Source: Shewanella aestuarii
GTDB taxonomy: Bacteria; Pseudomonadota; Gammaproteobacteria; Enterobacterales; Shewanellaceae
Direction of reading: 5' to 3'
DNA: 64,000 nt
NCBI RefSeq assembly: GCF_011765625.1
Contig: NZ_CP050314.1
Coordinates: 1-64,000 of the forward strand
This document shows, piece after piece, positions 8,367 to 18,028 of this stretch. The translations under genes and the position numbers were made by a program. Positions within the stretch are counted from its first letter, which is position 1, and the number at the start of each line of letters is the position of its first letter. Under the pieces are notes generated by a model. That model was not told the DNA's origin, did not search any database, and was given only the letters and a program-made list of their open reading frames with translations.

Positions 8367-9515
8367 ATGTTCAAGATTGATCCACAGTCGAATAGGATCT
8401 CACGCATTGAAACCAAAAGGTTCAGTGAGTTAGGTTTTCGCGAGCGAGACCATTTGCAAGAATGGTTAGCGAATCAACCTGATGCACTCGGTGAGGAATT
8501 GTTAATTATTCAAAAGGAATTTGATGGCTTTGATGACACTCGCGAACGCCTAGATCTGCTAGCCATCGATAAAGAGGGAAATCTTGTTGTCATTGAAAAT
8601 AAACTTGATGACACCGGGCGTGATGTCATTTGGCAAGCATTAAAGTATGCGTCTTATTGTTCCAATTTAACCAAATCTCAAATTATCGAAATATACCAAA
8701 GTTATTTAGACCGTTATTGTAATGGTGGTGATGCTAGGACATTTTTATGTGAATTTTTCGAAGTGCCAGATCTCAGTGAAATGGTTTTTAATTCAGGTAC
8801 GAATCAACGATTAATGTTAGTAGCGGCTAATTTTCGTAAAGAAGTGACAAGTACTGCACTTTGGCTACTAAATCATGGTATTCAAATCCAATGCTTCAAA
8901 GTAACGCCCTATGCGATGAATGTTGACCTTTTTTTAAACGTAGAGCAGATCATACCGACACCAGAAGCAAAAGAATTAATGATTGGTATGAGTGCCAAAG
9001 AAGCTGAAGAGAAGAGCACTGTCGTTGAACTCAAATCGAGACATAAAATTCGCACGGCTTTTTGGGGGCAAACCCTAGAGGCCATGAGAAATAGTCGTTG
9101 TGACTTATTTAATAATATTAACCCCAGTAAAGATCATTGGCTTTCCGCTGGTTCTGGGGTTCGCTCTTGTCCCTATACCCTTATATTCGGCGTCAAAGAG
9201 GTAAGAGTGCAGATTGAAATGACTCGTGCCGACACCGAAGAAAATAAGTTTTTATTTGATTCTCTTCATGGCCAAAAAGATAAAATTGAACAAAGTTTTG
9301 GCGCCGAACTTCAATGGTTCCGTCTAGATAGCAAAAAGGCGTCAAGAGTTCAATATAGAAAAGAGTTCGAGGGGCACAACAAGGATAACTGGCCAGAGAT
9401 GATTGCATGGCTTGTGGAAAATGTGACTAAGTTAGAGCTAGCCTTTAAGCAGCCGTTAATTGAGATTAATACTAAGCTAAAGACCTTAAATTTAGCGAGT
9501 GAGGAAGAGGTATGA
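8367..9515 (+). CDS. DUF4268-type PD-(D/E)XK protein
   Basis: 382 aa. The N-terminal third has a NucS/DUF91-like nuclease pattern: Glu in LGEELLI, Asp in RLDLLAID, then VVIENKL (ExK) and a Gln in IWQALKYA. The C-terminal half resembles DUF4268. It lies 3 bases after the Fic stop and overlaps hsdR by 4 bases (ATGA), so it is translationally coupled. Likely an accessory nuclease or defence-associated protein; substrate unknown. Confidence 0.75.
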   Translation: MFKIDPQSNRISRIETKRFSELGFRERDHLQEWLANQPDALGEELLIIQKEFDGFDDTRERLDLLAIDKEGNLVVIENKLDDTGRDVIWQALKYASYCSNLTKSQIIEIYQSYLDRYCNGGDARTFLCEFFEVPDLSEMVFNSGTNQRLMLVAANFRKEVTSTALWLLNHGIQIQCFKVTPYAMNVDLFLNVEQIIPTPEAKELMIGMSAKEAEEKSTVVELKSRHKIRTAFWGQTLEAMRNSRCDLFNNINPSKDHWLSAGSGVRSCPYTLIFGVKEVRVQIEMTRADTEENKFLFDSLHGQKDKIEQSFGAELQWFRLDSKKASRVQYRKEFEGHNKDNWPEMIAWLVENVTKLELAFKQPLIEINTKLKTLNLASEEEV

Positions 9516-12500
9516 TCACGGAAGACCAATTAGAGCAAGAATGTATTAGGTGGTTTACCAATCAAGGTTACCAGTATAAAAACGGATATGACATAGCCCC
9601 AGACGGCCCATCACCAGAGCGTGATGATTACCATCAGGTTGTTTTGAAGCAGCGGTTATTAAATCAATTAGCGGTGATAAACCCTGAGCTTCCCCATGAT
9701 GCCTTACTTGATGTAGTGAATACGGTTTGCTTACCTGATACGCCAATACTGATAAAAAACAACCGCGCTTTTCATAAATATGTCATTGAAGGAGTACCGG
9801 TTGAATATAGCGTGTTTGAAGATGGTGAGACCAAAACTAAGCATTCCCATGCACAGTTAATGGATTTTACCACCACTGATAACAACGAGTTTTTAATCGT
9901 TAATCAATTTACCATCACAGGTACTAAAGGAAGCCGTCGACCTGATGTTATTGTATTTATTAATGGCTTACCAATCGCAGTAATTGAGCTTAAAAATCCA
10001 GCTGATGAACATGCTGATATTTGGAATGCTTACAATCAACTGCAAACCTATAAAGATGAAATAACAGACTTATTTGTTTTTAATGAAGCGTTAATAGTGA
10101 GTGATGGTTGGACTGCGCGTGTTGGCTCACTAACCGCGAATAAAGAACGCTTCTTACCCTGGAAAACTGTTTCGGCTGAAGATGATAAGCCACTTTTGGA
10201 ATACCAACTTGAAACCATGGTGAGAGGCTTTTTCAAGCAAGATTTATTACTTGATTACATCCGTTACTTTGTATTGTTTGAAACGGACAATGACAACATC
10301 ATTAAAAAGATTGCTGGCTACCATCAATTTCATGCTGTACGCGCAGCGGTTGAAGCAACCGTTAGGGCATCGAATACTTCAGGAAACTTCCTAGAAACCA
10401 CCATTCCTTCTCTAGAAAAAATCAAACAAGGCAGCGGTAAAGCCGGTGTGGTTTGGCATACACAAGGCAGTGGCAAGAGTATTTCTATGGTGTGTTATGC
10501 CAGTAAATTGTTACAGCAAGCCAGTATGAATAACCCTACCATTGTGGTTGTGACTGATCGTAATGATTTAGATGGCCAGTTGTTTAACACCTTTGGCATG
10601 GCCCAAGAAACCTTGAAGCAAATTCCACAGCAAGCAGATGATCGTGACTCATTACGGGAACTGTTATTGAACCGCCAATCCGGTGGGATTATTTTTACCA
10701 CCATTCAAAAGTTTGCTTTGTTGGATGACGAAACAGAGCATCCAAAACTATCTGAACGTAGCAATATTGTGGTTGTGTCTGATGAAGCTCATCGAAGCCA
10801 ATATGGCAACAAATCGAAGATGGTTGAGATAAAGGATAAAAATGGCGTGGTAACCGGTCACAAGTTCGTTTACGGCTATTCAAAATACATGCGAGATGCG
10901 TTACCTAATGCGTCCTTTATCGGCTTTACTGGTACGCCTATTGCCATGGATGACAAAGATACCCGTGGCGTGTTTGGTGAGTATGTTTCAATTTATGATA
11001 TTCAAGATGCTGTAGATGATGGTGCAACGGTACCAATTTACTATGAATCGCGATTAGCTAAGCTGGATATTAATCAAGATGAAATTGAACAATTAAACGA
11101 TCAAGTTGAAGATGAAATTGGTGAAGAGGAAGAAACTGCCGATCGTGAAAAAGTTAAATCTCAGTGGGCGACCTTAGAAAAATTAGTTGGTGCAGCGCCG
11201 AGAATTGAGCAAGTGGCTAAAGATCTGGTTGAACATTTTACAACTCGCACTGAAACCTTCCCAGGTAAAGCCATGATTGTGGCGATGAGCCGTGAGATCT
11301 GCGTCGACTTATACAATGCGATTATCGCGATTAAACCAGAATGGCATCACCCAGATACCGATAAAGGGGTGATTAAAATTGTGATGACCGGTTCAGCTTC
11401 TGATAAAGAAAAGATGCAGCCGCATATTCATGATAAGAAAACCAAGAAGCTATTTGAAAAGCGTTACAAAGATACTGACGATGAGCTTCAGCTTGTTATC
11501 GTTCGAGATATGTGGCTGACAGGGTTCGATGCACCTTGTTGTCATACCATGTATATTGATAAGCCCATGAAGGGGCATAACTTGATGCAGGCCATTGCCC
11601 GTGTAAACCGTGTTTTTAAAGACAAACCTGGTGGGTTAGTTGTTGACTATATTGGTATTGCCAATGAGCTTAAAAATGCCCTAAAAACCTATACTAACAG
11701 TCAGGGTAAAGGCCAGCCAACTATTGATACCGCAGAAGCATTTGCAGTGTTAATGGAAAAAATTGATATTATCCGTGGCATGTTTGCAACACCTGTTGAT
11801 GGTAATGTATTCAATTACCGTCCCGATTTTGAAACTCATGCAATTAGATTACTCCCTGGCGCTGTAAATCACCTTTCTGGACTGGTTACACCGCAAACTA
11901 ATGGCAAAGAGCAGCGAGATGGTAAACGTCGCTTTCTGGACGTTATGGCTGCCTTAACGAAAGCCTATTCACTTTGTAATACCATGGATGAAACCCAAGA
12001 ATACAAGAATGAAATCGCTTTTTACTCTGCAATCAAAGCAGCCTTTATTAAACATTCAACCGTTGATAAAAAACGCGCTGATGAACAACGTAATACGGCA
12101 TTAAAGCTTATCCTTGATAATGCGGTTATTGCTGATGGTGTTGACGATATATTTAGCATGGTGGGTTTAGATAAACCCAATATAGGCCTACTTTCAGAAG
12201 AGTTCTTAGAAGATGTAAAGAACCTGAAAGAGAAAAACCTTGCTGTGGAGTTGCTGGAAAAGTTGCTTCGCGATGAGGTTAAATCTCGGATGAAAAACGA
12301 TGTGGTCCAAGAGAAAAAATACTCTGAACGCATTATGTCAACGCTGCAAAAATACCATAACCGCAGTATCGAAACGGCCCAGGTCATTGAAGAACTGATT
12401 CAATGGGCGAAAGAGATGCAAGAAGATGCAGAGATGCTTGATAGGCTCAATCTTTCAGTTGATGAAATTGCCTTTTACCGAGCATTAATCGAGAACGAAG

Positions 12501-12739
12501 AATCTGTTCGTCAACTTGGTGATGATAACTTGCGCAGCCTTGCTATTGAGTTAACTCAGCAATTGCGAAAGTCAGCCACAGTTGATTGGCAAAAACGCGA
12601 TAGTGTGCGAGCGAGGATGCGCAACCTTGTACGCCGATTACTACGTAGATGGAAATATCCACCTGATGCAGCAGAAGCGGCGATTAAGCTTGTTTTGGAA
12701 CAAGCTGAAGTGTTGGCTGATGGTTGGTATGCCGTATAG
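9512..12739 (+). CDS. hsdR: type I restriction endonuclease / translocase subunit
   Basis: 1,075-aa motor and nuclease subunit. The N-terminal nuclease domain has RRPDVIVFINGLPIAVIELK (PD...ExK). The SF2 motor has Walker A HTQGSGKS (near residue 315), DEAH in VSDEAHRSQ (near 425) and motif III-like FTGTP. The helical C-terminal region is for docking to the methylase core. Full length, no frame disruption. It closes the operon, which as written should encode a functional restriction system. Confidence 0.93.
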   Translation: MITEDQLEQECIRWFTNQGYQYKNGYDIAPDGPSPERDDYHQVVLKQRLLNQLAVINPELPHDALLDVVNTVCLPDTPILIKNNRAFHKYVIEGVPVEYSVFEDGETKTKHSHAQLMDFTTTDNNEFLIVNQFTITGTKGSRRPDVIVFINGLPIAVIELKNPADEHADIWNAYNQLQTYKDEITDLFVFNEALIVSDGWTARVGSLTANKERFLPWKTVSAEDDKPLLEYQLETMVRGFFKQDLLLDYIRYFVLFETDNDNIIKKIAGYHQFHAVRAAVEATVRASNTSGNFLETTIPSLEKIKQGSGKAGVVWHTQGSGKSISMVCYASKLLQQASMNNPTIVVVTDRNDLDGQLFNTFGMAQETLKQIPQQADDRDSLRELLLNRQSGGIIFTTIQKFALLDDETEHPKLSERSNIVVVSDEAHRSQYGNKSKMVEIKDKNGVVTGHKFVYGYSKYMRDALPNASFIGFTGTPIAMDDKDTRGVFGEYVSIYDIQDAVDDGATVPIYYESRLAKLDINQDEIEQLNDQVEDEIGEEEETADREKVKSQWATLEKLVGAAPRIEQVAKDLVEHFTTRTETFPGKAMIVAMSREICVDLYNAIIAIKPEWHHPDTDKGVIKIVMTGSASDKEKMQPHIHDKKTKKLFEKRYKDTDDELQLVIVRDMWLTGFDAPCCHTMYIDKPMKGHNLMQAIARVNRVFKDKPGGLVVDYIGIANELKNALKTYTNSQGKGQPTIDTAEAFAVLMEKIDIIRGMFATPVDGNVFNYRPDFETHAIRLLPGAVNHLSGLVTPQTNGKEQRDGKRRFLDVMAALTKAYSLCNTMDETQEYKNEIAFYSAIKAAFIKHSTVDKKRADEQRNTALKLILDNAVIADGVDDIFSMVGLDKPNIGLLSEEFLEDVKNLKEKNLAVELLEKLLRDEVKSRMKNDVVQEKKYSERIMSTLQKYHNRSIETAQVIEELIQWAKEMQEDAEMLDRLNLSVDEIAFYRALIENEESVRQLGDDNLRSLAIELTQQLRKSATVDWQKRDSVRARMRNLVRRLLRRWKYPPDAAEAAIKLVLEQAEVLADGWYAV

Positions 12740-13224
12740 ATTAAGTAATGACAAAGTGTGAAAGCTTTGTCTTTGCATATTTAATCACTACCAATTCAAG
12801 AGGGTTAGCTTTTAAATCGTTTTTACTCTGTAAATTAATGGTCTTGATGGTAATTAGATTTAATACTCTAAGTGTTTTCTGTCCAGAGACGTGCTAGCAC
12901 GATCACCGCTAGCACGTTTATGCCCCATTCCTTCTTAGACCTTGTATCTACTTCAAATTGCAGGCTTCCGTTTAAGGTTACTTTACCTAATGGCGGACAT
13001 CAGTAATCTATTGGGTTCCTTTTCTCTGTGGCTTTTTAAGCGGATAACTTTTTTCAATGGTGCCGCGTACTTTGAACGTTAACATAGAGGCTCAGGGCGC
13101 TATTTTACCCCCTTAAAATAGGCAAAATGAGGGTTTTTAAGATCTTGATTTTTAGTGTTTTTATTTTGTTGATGTGATGTGGCTTTGATGGTAGTGTTGC
13201 GTCCAGTTCATCATAGGAGTCAAC
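12740..13224. other. intergenic region between hsdR and qnr-like gene
   Basis: 485 bp with no convincing gene. It holds an inverted repeat (12889-12917), a weak hairpin with arms CTATTTTA/TAAAATAG (13100-13121) and, just before 13225, an AGGAG ribosome site for the qnr-like gene. No LexA-type box is seen here, unlike in front of many qnrB genes. Confidence 0.6.
12889..12917. repeat. 10-bp perfect inverted repeat
   Basis: Arms ACGTGCTAGC / GCTAGCACGT separated by 9 bases; the left side also contains the palindrome GTGCTAGCAC. Located about 150 bp after hsdR. No T-run follows, so it may be a protein-binding or recombination site rather than an intrinsic terminator. Confidence 0.55.
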
Positions 13225-13881
13225 ATGGAAACCTACCGTCACACATATCGACACCACAGTTTTTCACATCAAGATCTAAGTGATATTACTTTCACTGCTT
13301 GCACCTTTATCCGATGCGATTTTCGACGTGCTAACTTGCGTGATGCGACATTTATTAACTGCAAGTTCATTGAACAGGGTGATATCGAAGGTTGCCATTT
13401 TGATGTCGCAGACCTTCGCGATGCAAGTTTCCAACAATGCCAGCTTGCGATGGCAAACTTTAGTAACGCCAATTGCTACGGTATTGAGTTACGTGAGTGT
13501 GATTTAAAAGGGGCCAACTTTTCCCGAGCAAACTTTGCCAATCAAGTGAGTAATCGTATGTACTTTTGCTCAGCCTTTATTACTGGATGTAACCTGTCTT
13601 ATGCCAATATGGAGCGGGTCTGTTTAGAAAAATGTGAGCTGTTTGAAAATCGCTGGATAGGGACTCACCTCGCGGGCGCATCACTGAAAGAGTCAGACTT
13701 AAGTCGAGGTGTTTTTTCTGAAGATGTCTGGGGACAGTTTAGCCTACAGGGTGCTAATTTATGTCACGCCGAACTCGACGGTTTAGATCCTCGAAAAGTC
13801 GATACATCAGGTATCAAAATTGCCAGCTGGCAACAAGAACAGCTTCTCGAAGCGTTGGGTATTGTTGTTTTTCCTGACTAG
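13225..13881 (+). CDS. qnr: Qnr pentapeptide-repeat protein, QnrS-like
   Basis: 218 aa built of pentapeptide repeats (A(D/N)Lxx pattern, e.g. FRRAN LRDAT; LKGAN FSRAN). From memory of QnrS, long stretches match almost residue for residue (length, CSAFI.GCNLSYANMERVCLE, DPRKVDTSGIKIA), with scattered differences such as the last residues FPD instead of YPD. Qnr proteins form a DNA-mimicking helix that protects gyrase and topoisomerase IV from quinolones. It stands alone between the hsd operon and the clamp gene, with no transposase. The exact allele needs a database comparison. Confidence 0.9.
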   Translation: METYRHTYRHHSFSHQDLSDITFTACTFIRCDFRRANLRDATFINCKFIEQGDIEGCHFDVADLRDASFQQCQLAMANFSNANCYGIELRECDLKGANFSRANFANQVSNRMYFCSAFITGCNLSYANMERVCLEKCELFENRWIGTHLAGASLKESDLSRGVFSEDVWGQFSLQGANLCHAELDGLDPRKVDTSGIKIASWQQEQLLEALGIVVFPD

Positions 13882-14277
13882 ATGCTTACGAATACCTGCT
13901 GATAAACTATACACAACATTAATACATTTTCTAATTCAAATCACCAGAGCTAGATCAATACTTCTAGCTCATTCTTGTCCAAAAGTGTGTTTGAAAATGA
14001 TCAAACTTTATAATAATACGACATACTCCCTCAGATAAATTATCAAACATATTGAGTTGTTACCGTTCATGACAACTATAATTTTTTATCAAACTTTAAT
14101 ATGGTCGCACACTAACCAGAAAGTGAGAGGTTTAATGCCTCTCATCTCGCTGCATTAGTTAAAGTTGCGGTCCCGTTTTTGCCTGCTTTTCATCACCAAA
14201 ACGCTGACTAACGAATTACAAATTACTACTTATTTACTATTAAGTTACTCTCCTTTATGTGATTTTAAAACAAGCAG
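13882..14277. other. non-coding region after qnr-like gene
   Basis: About 400 bp without a credible gene. It contains a hairpin with arms GAGCTAGA/TCTAGCTC (13947-13970) and a second with TGAGAGG/CCTCTCA (about 14122-14143). Both lack strong T-runs but could end qnr transcription. No attachment-site repeat could be matched elsewhere in the window. Confidence 0.5.
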
Positions 14278-14305
14278 CGAGTCGAGTTAAACAGCACTCG
14301 GCTCG
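14278..14305 (-). terminator. likely intrinsic terminator of the clamp gene
   Basis: Arms CGAGTCGAG (14278-14286) and CTCGGCTCG (14297-14305) pair with one mismatch. Read on the minus strand the hairpin lies just after the stop of the clamp gene and is followed by a T-containing tract, consistent with a weak intrinsic terminator. Confidence 0.55.
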
Positions 14306-14312
14306 TTAAAAA

Positions 14313-15416
14313 TTAAATTCTTGTAGGCATTACTAGCGTGATTAAATTTTGATTGTCAGAGATAATTTTTATTGCACCGACAAGGTTCAGTCTCATTGTC
14401 ACGTTCTCACCGCTTTGTTGAGTAATAGCATCAAGCAGATACTTACTATTAACGCCTACGATGACTTCTTCTGTTAATGAGCTATCGACAAGATCAATTT
14501 CGTCAGTAAAGTCATCACCATTCGCTGATTTGACTTGCATTTCACACTGCCCGTTAGTCTTAAAGCACATCCGAATGGTGGGATTTTTTTCAAGTTGAGC
14601 GACTGCATGAAGTCTCCTTGCTAAATCTGTCATTTCAGCAAGATTCACAGTAATTGATTTCGAGTTATCATTAGGAATGATGCGGTCTACATTGGGATAT
14701 ACACCTTCTCCCAGTGTCGTCATAATTGAGTAGTTTGGGACTTCAATACACGCATGGTTGCTGGAAAATGTAATAACACATTGATCATTGCCATTGAGTT
14801 TTAGTGCTAATACACTTTGAAATACGCTGGTGGGCATTAGGTATGAACCCGCACCTTCAGAAACAGGGAATTGCTCATGCGTCATGCTTAGGCGGTGTCC
14901 ATCAGTTGCGCAAATTCTAACTGGCATGTTTTCAGAAATTTGCCAATTCATGTTGCAAAGATAGGCTCTGACATCAGCGTTAGCAACGCAATAAGAGGCT
15001 TGACTAACAATGTTTGCGAGTTGTGCTATGGTGGTTTCGATACGACATTTAGGCGCATCAAAGGTTTCCATATTTGGATAATCGCTTGCGCTAAACGTCT
15101 GCAATTTTAAGCGGCTGCGGCCACTGGTCACAAATAAATCATTATCTTTGATGGCAAACTTTGCGTTTTCGCCTGCAAGTGCGGTGGTAACAATTAATAG
15201 ACGCTTGCTACTGACGCAATAACGCGCATCTTCTTGCACTTCTGCATTCAGCGTAAATGTACTGTACTGATTGCCATTACAGGCACTAAACATCACCTTT
15301 CCTTCCACCGAATTAGCTTCAATTCTTACTTGCTCATAGATGGGGTTTACTTTGCCATTGGCAAAATTGCAAATCGCGCTAATACGGGTTTTCTGATCTA
15401 AAGAAATAGTGAACAT
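14313..15416 (-). CDS. dnaN: DNA polymerase III beta sliding clamp paralogue
   Basis: 367 aa, the length of DnaN. Family hallmarks are visible: GRSRLKLQTFSASDYPN (end of domain I), ATDGHRLSM (domain II), and a C-terminus VMPTRI corresponding to VMPMRL of E. coli. The clamp encircles DNA and tethers polymerase and other factors. Sequence is divergent from chromosomal clamps, so this is an element-borne extra copy. It sits downstream of the recE/recT-type cluster on the same strand but has its own start region. A likely role is element replication or repair, or competition with the host clamp (inference). Confidence 0.82.
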   Translation of the reverse strand: MFTISLDQKTRISAICNFANGKVNPIYEQVRIEANSVEGKVMFSACNGNQYSTFTLNAEVQEDARYCVSSKRLLIVTTALAGENAKFAIKDNDLFVTSGRSRLKLQTFSASDYPNMETFDAPKCRIETTIAQLANIVSQASYCVANADVRAYLCNMNWQISENMPVRICATDGHRLSMTHEQFPVSEGAGSYLMPTSVFQSVLALKLNGNDQCVITFSSNHACIEVPNYSIMTTLGEGVYPNVDRIIPNDNSKSITVNLAEMTDLARRLHAVAQLEKNPTIRMCFKTNGQCEMQVKSANGDDFTDEIDLVDSSLTEEVIVGVNSKYLLDAITQQSGENVTMRLNLVGAIKIISDNQNLITLVMPTRI

Positions 15417-15526
15417 ATTAAGTACCTGTCTGTATCTGATTTATCTTTATTAAACCATTGATAACCAACTCGGCAACTGCTCAAATAGTTATAACTTTTA
15501 ATAAATTGCTTAACAGGTTAGATGAC

Positions 15527-15901
15527 ATGCCCAATGTGTTACTTGATGAATCAACAGTAGAAGTTGTAACGATGAAAGTTGATGGTCGAAAATTGTCGAT
15601 GGCGCAATTACAACGGCTGGAGTATTTAGAACCGATAACTTGGGGCGATGACTGGCTAGATGGAAATGTTACATTGATATGCAAATTGCCAGCTCATTTA
15701 CTTAACTCATTATTGAAACAAATGGACTCAAGCAAAAGTTATTCAATCCATTGTGTGTGTGGCTTAATCATTCACCACGACAAGCAGCTTTATTTGAGTT
15801 ATTTGCCTCATGACTTGACCGATATTTCACATCGCTATCAGTCGTCTACACAGTTGTTAATCAATAGTCGCAGACCAATGCTTCCTTCGGGACTGAGATA
15901 G
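15527..15901 (+). CDS. hypothetical protein, interrupted by an amber codon
   Basis: No recognised family. The frame from ATG 15527 (open back to a TTG at 15458) gives 124 aa ending at TAG 15899-15901. The same frame then stays open for another 44 codons to TAA at 16034-16036, with a Gln/Glu-rich helical tail (AALVEQQQDIDML). That suggests an originally longer protein cut by a nonsense mutation, or readthrough. It is divergent from the clamp gene, whose promoter should lie between about 15420 and 15500; this argues for the ATG over the TTG start. Confidence 0.45.
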   Translation: MPNVLLDESTVEVVTMKVDGRKLSMAQLQRLEYLEPITWGDDWLDGNVTLICKLPAHLLNSLLKQMDSSKSYSIHCVCGLIIHHDKQLYLSYLPHDLTDISHRYQSSTQLLINSRRPMLPSGLR

Positions 15902-16123
15902 AGCAGATCATCAGTTAAACCTGAAAAATCAAGAGAAATAGACTCGATTGTAATTCAAAATGAGATTGACAATATCAGGGCTGCATTAGTAGAACAGCAA
16001 CAAGATATTGATATGCTGAGATTTATCTTTCTTTAAAAGGTCTACTTTAAATTAGTGATATAGCTGCATTGAGGAATGTTACTTAGAATAATAGCCTCTA
16101 GTGATCTAGGGCTATCCCACATT

Positions 16124-17065
16124 TCAACGATTGATAGGGACAATATAACGCATGTCCGATATAGCTTTAGTTCGTTCAGACCGTTCAACGTAAACCGCTT
16201 GTTTTACTTTATTGTTCTCAGCGATATCCAGCAAAAATAGCGCATGTTGATTATGTTCTATATCTAATTTCATTTTGCCAATTAAACAATGAACATCATT
16301 TTTAAATGAATAGAGGTTATATTGCGGATCTCTAGGGCTATTTCTCTCAACAATGAGGTTGGCCACTCGCCACCCGGGAAAATGAAAAGTCAAAATCTGA
16401 TTATCAAAATGAGCAAATACGCCCTTAGAATTGGCTGTCATAGTCTGACATTCAAAATGACTCAATTCGATTGTGGTATCAGCTCTTTGTAACAATGATT
16501 CAACTGAATATGCTGCGGTTGGCTTTGGCAGAGAGTTGTAGTGTGTTGATAACAAGATTAATTTTTGAGTATCAGGCTCATAAATCGCGGTGCATATAAG
16601 TGGCACAAAACAAATCATGCGGGTGAGCTGCTCAAACAAATTCCAAATATCAGCATTAACAACAGGTTTTTTATAGCGCATATCGACAATAGATAGCTGC
16701 TGAAAAGATGCGCTAATGGATAGTGGGATAGCATTGTGGCTTATCTTCATCATGCTCATGTTGGTTTTTAATGCGTGATTATCGAACCGAAATTGATCAA
16801 CTTTAAATGGCTGAGGGTCTAAGGAAAATTCTTCAACAATCTCATAGCCTTTGTCTTCGTATTGGGCAATTTGGCGCTCCAGAATCAAATTCACATGATA
16901 GCGTGAGTGCCATAGTTTCTTATTGAAAAAATGGCTAGTGCGTCCTTTGATTTGGTTAGAACGCTGAATAGAAAAATCCTGTCTGCCGTCATGATCAATG
17001 TATAACCTGATAATTGAACCTTTACGGTTCTGAAGAACAACAATTTTTTCGATAAATGACATCAT
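16124..17065 (-). CDS. hypothetical protein in recET cluster
   Basis: About 313 aa, no family recognised. Mixed alpha/beta composition, without signal peptide or membrane segment, so probably cytoplasmic. Begins 3 bases after the stop of the upstream gene at ATG 17065 (a TTG at 17068 and a second ATG at 17062 are alternatives), so it is translationally coupled. Its place after recE and recT on one strand suggests a DNA-metabolism role, but no motif shows it. Confidence 0.65.
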   Translation of the reverse strand: MMSFIEKIVVLQNRKGSIIRLYIDHDGRQDFSIQRSNQIKGRTSHFFNKKLWHSRYHVNLILERQIAQYEDKGYEIVEEFSLDPQPFKVDQFRFDNHALKTNMSMMKISHNAIPLSISASFQQLSIVDMRYKKPVVNADIWNLFEQLTRMICFVPLICTAIYEPDTQKLILLSTHYNSLPKPTAAYSVESLLQRADTTIELSHFECQTMTANSKGVFAHFDNQILTFHFPGWRVANLIVERNSPRDPQYNLYSFKNDVHCLIGKMKLDIEHNQHALFLLDIAENNKVKQAVYVERSERTKAISDMRYIVPINR

Positions 17066-17068
17066 CAA

Positions 17069-17983
17069 TTAAAATCCCATACCAAAATCATCGCCATCCC
17101 ATGTACCGTCTTTGTGTATTGGTGCAAAGACTGAGTGATCTATATTTTTACGTTCAGTTTTTTCAGATGCGTGACTAAATGGCACAACAACCGCACCTTG
17201 CGCCTTTTTGAAAATAGCATCAATTACACTGGGCTGATTCACGCAATTTCGGTAACGATTTTTGATGTAAGCTACTTTTCTTAGCTCTTGTGCTTTAGTG
17301 TACTGGCGATCATGCAAGTCAAGTAAAGTAGCGATATATGCATGGTTTTCAACAGAGTGCATAGCTGAAATATTTTTTAAAGAACGGCGTAGGCATGACA
17401 TCAAATGGCATTGTTCTTTTTTAACTTGAGAGATGTATGGGTTTACGCCATTTAAGCGCTGGTTGCAATTTGCATATAGCGCCTGCTGAGCTTCTTCAGC
17501 TGTCATTTGATTTAAGAACGATTGGCCATCTTCCAAATCGATGATGCAATAGAGTCCGTCTAATTCAGTTTTATCACCACTGACTTTGTGATGAATCGTT
17601 TGAGTGGCGTTATCAATGCGCAGTTCATCAGAAGCATATACAGGGTTAACCGTGATAGCGGTGATAGCGGTATGCTCAATGAGAAGACGCTTCATGCCCT
17701 CAAGAGTTAAGTCTATTTCAAATTCAAAAGCACTTTTACGCTCAACATATCTTGCTTGTAGTGCCATATCTAATTCGGTAACGAGAACGTCAGCTAATAG
17801 GTATGGCGTAAGCGCTTCTCCAAGAGTCGTGGGGTGAACATCGTTCAAAGAGTAAAATTCACTACCAAACTCAAAGCGGGTATTGATTGTGTTAGATACT
17901 AATTTGTTTAATTCAACAACTTGACGGTCACTCAATGAAAGAAAGTCTTTTAAGTTGTTAATTGTGCTTGATAATTTGTTCAT
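17069..17983 (-). CDS. hypothetical protein in recET cluster
   Basis: 304 aa, not recognised. Largely helical and soluble, with a Cys-containing central part (EQCHLMSCLRRSL) and a short acidic C-terminus ending WDGDDFGMGF. Acidic/aromatic tails of this kind resemble protein-docking tips such as that of SSB, and the DUF3150 protein at 54100 also ends in DDFGFGF, so a shared docking partner is conceivable (inference). Co-directional with recE and recT. Confidence 0.65.
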   Translation of the reverse strand: MNKLSSTINNLKDFLSLSDRQVVELNKLVSNTINTRFEFGSEFYSLNDVHPTTLGEALTPYLLADVLVTELDMALQARYVERKSAFEFEIDLTLEGMKRLLIEHTAITAITVNPVYASDELRIDNATQTIHHKVSGDKTELDGLYCIIDLEDGQSFLNQMTAEEAQQALYANCNQRLNGVNPYISQVKKEQCHLMSCLRRSLKNISAMHSVENHAYIATLLDLHDRQYTKAQELRKVAYIKNRYRNCVNQPSVIDAIFKKAQGAVVVPFSHASEKTERKNIDHSVFAPIHKDGTWDGDDFGMGF

Positions 17984-18028
17984 TTAAATTGTCCTCTATT
18001 ACCTTTGCTTAATGATAATTCAGGTAAG

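Noticed and set aside
13100..13225. LexA box in front of the qnr-like gene
   Set aside because: No CTGT-N8-ACAG match found upstream; the only good box is before the UmuD-like gene.
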